Shown here: positions 61,852-64,000 of the stretch, in pieces
Layout: each line of letters begins with the position of its first letter
How positions within the stretch are numbered: position 1 is the stretch's first letter
NCBI GenBank assembly: GCA_004376055.2
Contig: CP049016.1
Span: forward strand, 2,232,001 to 2,296,000
DNA from: Nitrospirales bacterium LBB_01
GTDB taxonomy: Bacteria; Nitrospirota; Thermodesulfovibrionia; Thermodesulfovibrionales; Magnetobacteriaceae
Length of the DNA stretch: 64,000 bases
Direction: 5' to 3'
Notes under the pieces: generated by a model
Databases searched by the model: none
The model's input: only the letters and a program-made list of their open reading frames with translations
What the model was told of the DNA's origin: nothing
Program-made: the position numbers and the translations under genes

Positions 61852-62376
61852 ATGGCAGAAGATAATACAATGATGCAGTTTTTAACATTTAAGCTGGATG
61901 ATGAGGTGTTTGCGCTTCATATAGAGAAAATTCGTGAGGTGTTAGAATTTACCACCGTTACGAAGATGCCCAGAACGCCGGAGTTTATGCGAGGCGTGAT
62001 TAATTTGCGCGGCAGCGTTGTACCAGTTATTGATATGAAACAGAAATTTGGGATGTCCTATACTGAAAAAGCTGTGGATACATGTGTAGTAATTGTAGAG
62101 GTTGGAATGGAGGGTGAGAAGGTAATCCTTGGAGCCATGGTTGACAGTGTTAAGGAGGTCATGGAGCTTGAACAGTCGGCAATAGAGCCGCCACCTAAGA
62201 TTGGCACTCAGTTAAGCAACGAGTATATCGAGGGTATGGGTAAACAGGATGACGAATTTGTCATAATTTTGGATATTGATAAAGTGTTTTCCACACTTGA
62301 TTTGACTATGGTTACTGAAATGAAAGGACAAGTACCTTCGGAGGCTGAACTTGAAAAGAGTGTAAATCACGCATGA
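61852..62376 (+). CDS. cheW: chemotaxis coupling protein CheW
   Basis: 174 residues. MQFLTFKLDDEVFALHIEKIREVLEF, TKMPRTPEFMRGVINLRGSVVPVIDMKQKFG and LGAMVDSVKEVMELEQSAI are the two SH3-like halves of CheW. GGGAGG lies just before the ATG. It links the upstream receptor to CheA, which is not in the window. Confidence 0.97.
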   Translation: MAEDNTMMQFLTFKLDDEVFALHIEKIREVLEFTTVTKMPRTPEFMRGVINLRGSVVPVIDMKQKFGMSYTEKAVDTCVVIVEVGMEGEKVILGAMVDSVKEVMELEQSAIEPPPKIGTQLSNEYIEGMGKQDDEFVIILDIDKVFSTLDLTMVTEMKGQVPSEAELEKSVNHA

Positions 62377-62427
62377 TTCCATCAGAAAATTTAAACAGGT
62401 GCAATATAACACAATAATGGCTGTGAA

Positions 62428-64000
62428 ATGGATTTAGTGTTAGATGGTGCATGGCGACATCACCTTGACGCAGTGGCTAACGCATTGTCTGTCGTCTCAA
62501 AGGAGACAGAAACAGAGTTTCTTGATTTAGGAGCGAATTTGCAGAATTTTTCTTTCTCGTGTATAGAAATAGCATCACAAGGTGCTTCTTTAGTGCAGAC
62601 AATAGAGAGCGGTGATGGGTTTAATGTAACACTGATAAAGGAGTTGTTTGAGAAGGTCTATGGCGAAATAGAAAAGACAGCGGAGATAATGATTAAAGGC
62701 TCCTCAGGCATAACTGATGTGATAGGGCGCCTAAGTGAAGTCTCAGAAATGGAAACATTTCTAAAAAAGCTGGCTCGTACTATATCTATAATAGACACAC
62801 TGATTCGTATAGAGACGGCAAGGGTTGGCAATTCAGAGTTTAATGTAACAACGGATATTGCCGATTCCCTTGCTCGGCAGATACTCAAAGGCACGGTAGA
62901 TATAGTGACAAGTGTTAAGGAGGCAAATGCTGCGGTTACAGGAATTAAGGAGCTTAGAGAGCCTTTTCTTAATTTGTTTGAGCATGAGCTTGGCAGTGCT
63001 AAAACCCGTGTCAGGCACATACTTGAGGAAATTGACAAAATAGCAAATCAGGCGAAATGGCTCTGTGAAAGAATAAACAGTAGAGCGTACAAGATATCGC
63101 CGGAGTTAGGCGAGGTGGTTGCCGCAATACAATTTCATGATATAACAAGGCAGCAGATAGAGCACGTGTCAGAGGTAATGCATGAGATAAACGAAAAAAT
63201 GTCTGATTTTGATACTTGTGACGAAAAAGGAAAATATACCCTCCTGCGATGGATGCATGATGCTCTGAAAATTCAGATATCACAGCTGCATTTTGTGCTT
63301 TCAGAGACAGAGAAAGCGGCGGAGAAAATAGCGGGTTCATTGTCTCAGGTATCAGAGCTTCAGGAGGCTCAAGCCGAGGATGCTGCAATCATTTTAGATG
63401 AGGAACAATCCGGTAAAGACCGGTTAAAGATGATGGGCTATATTCTTGAGGCCCTATTAGACATACTTACGGCAGTAAATTATACGACAACTGAAATGAT
63501 AAACGGCATAAAGGAAACCACCTCAAAGCTGGGTGGGATGTCTCAACAGGCTATTAACATACGGACTATAAGCGAGGATATGAATCTATTGGCTCTCAAT
63601 GCCATAATAAAGGTAGCCCGCACAGGGGCAGCTGGTCGCAGCCTGGGAGTGCTGGCTGAGGAAATCAGTAATCAGTCTAAAAACGCAAGCGAAAAGATAT
63701 CGGCAGGCGCAAAACTAATTAACGACGTACTGTTAACTTCTGCAAACTATACAGATACCTTTACACTTAGACTTACGGAGCAGGTAGAATCCTCTAACGT
63801 AATATCCAAGGAAACTAAGGAAGCCATTGAAAAACTCATGGAGGGTGATAGAAAACTTATAGAGGTAATGAGTGGTATTTCTAATACTGCAAAAAGATTA
63901 GAAAGCGAAATAAAAAATGTGGTTTCAAATATTACCTTCGATAAAATCATAAAAAACAAACTAATGACTGCTGCCAGTGATATTGAGAAAGTGCTTACTG
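62428..64000 (+). CDS. soluble MCP-like signalling protein, runs off window
   Basis: An open frame of 524 codons from ATG 62428 (MDLVLDGAWRHHLDAVANAL) to the window end. It has no TM helix. The long coils include VVAAIQFHDITRQQIEHV, a motif seen in CheZ-like and MCP-like proteins. A divergent receptor hairpin tip follows: ISEDMNLLALNAIIKVARTGAAGRSLGVLAEEISNQSKNASEKI. The usual E and R positions are partly changed. It lies 51 bases after cheW and is probably cotranscribed. It may be a cytosolic receptor or a phosphatase-like accessory protein. Confidence 0.8.
   Translation, partial: MDLVLDGAWRHHLDAVANALSVVSKETETEFLDLGANLQNFSFSCIEIASQGASLVQTIESGDGFNVTLIKELFEKVYGEIEKTAEIMIKGSSGITDVIGRLSEVSEMETFLKKLARTISIIDTLIRIETARVGNSEFNVTTDIADSLARQILKGTVDIVTSVKEANAAVTGIKELREPFLNLFEHELGSAKTRVRHILEEIDKIANQAKWLCERINSRAYKISPELGEVVAAIQFHDITRQQIEHVSEVMHEINEKMSDFDTCDEKGKYTLLRWMHDALKIQISQLHFVLSETEKAAEKIAGSLSQVSELQEAQAEDAAIILDEEQSGKDRLKMMGYILEALLDILTAVNYTTTEMINGIKETTSKLGGMSQQAINIRTISEDMNLLALNAIIKVARTGAAGRSLGVLAEEISNQSKNASEKISAGAKLINDVLLTSANYTDTFTLRLTEQVESSNVISKETKEAIEKLMEGDRKLIEVMSGISNTAKRLESEIKNVVSNITFDKIIKNKLMTAASDIEKVLT

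Overview
The window is one stretch of a bacterial chromosome of moderate-to-low GC content. The gene mix suggests a free-living, strongly sensory Gram-negative bacterium. It includes a form IV RuBisCO-like protein, pyruvate phosphate dikinase, an aa3/caa3 oxidase operon with SCO, Fnr-type regulators, many PAS histidine kinases, chemotaxis genes, and dispersed double-palindrome repeats. A member of Nitrospirota (Thermodesulfovibrionia-like) is my best guess. That is an inference from gene content, not from a marker gene.

Layout. 1-7.4 kb: edge of a RuBisCO-like gene; two MacB/FtsX-type permeases; a lipoprotein PPIase and a fumarase alpha-type subunit; two copies of a dispersed repeat; a TMTC/GT-C-like TPR membrane protein. 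7.4-15.2 kb: small exported protein, Hsp70/DUF3731 chaperone, a MntA-type nucleotidyltransferase with a truncated HepT toxin remnant, a ChrB-DUF2148-MFS operon, and a divergent Crp/Fnr gene. Both promoters of this divergent pair appear to give leaderless mRNAs. 15.2-22.3 kb: mutS, a DUF4189-like protein, and a substrate-binding protein/histidine kinase pair whose kinase is broken by an IS3-family element. 22.6-29.4 kb: FGE-type lipoprotein, a two-gene MgtE-CBS/Nramp cation system, PPDK, and a 47-residue Cys-rich protein. 29.4-33.3 kb: a two-gene HEPN-like module, a cyclase-like/HDOD/GAF protein, a GGQ protein and tRNA-Arg. 33.3-38.5 kb: a nucleotide-sugar operon whose last gene is an RfbH dehydratase with a MazF-like N-terminal domain, then tgt. 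38.8-43.1 kb: CheV, V4R and GGDEF genes, Hsp20, a phosphodiesterase, and a secreted protein. 43.5-50.2 kb: oxidase operon (III-SCO-II-I), a divergent haem-copper oxidase I-like protein, and a second Crp/Fnr regulator.

50.2-59.75 kb looks like a degraded genomic island in tRNA-Ala(CGC). A 17-bp identical copy of the tRNA 3' end closes it at 59736-59752. It holds an excisionase-like HTH gene, a 5'-truncated DNA methyltransferase, a cluster of PAS kinase, hybrid kinase, HD-GYP and receiver genes with one kinase fragment, and a DUF2283 toxin-antitoxin-like pair. It holds no integrase. Immediately after it, a chemotaxis receptor gene has an (ATCT)10.5 tetranucleotide repeat in its leader and is followed by cheW and a soluble MCP-like protein that runs off the window.

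The strongest leads are the HEPN-like gene pair (29.4-30.6 kb), the MazF-like/RfbH fusion, the Nramp/MgtE split system, the divergent oxidase-like protein, and the repeat-bearing leader of the receptor gene.
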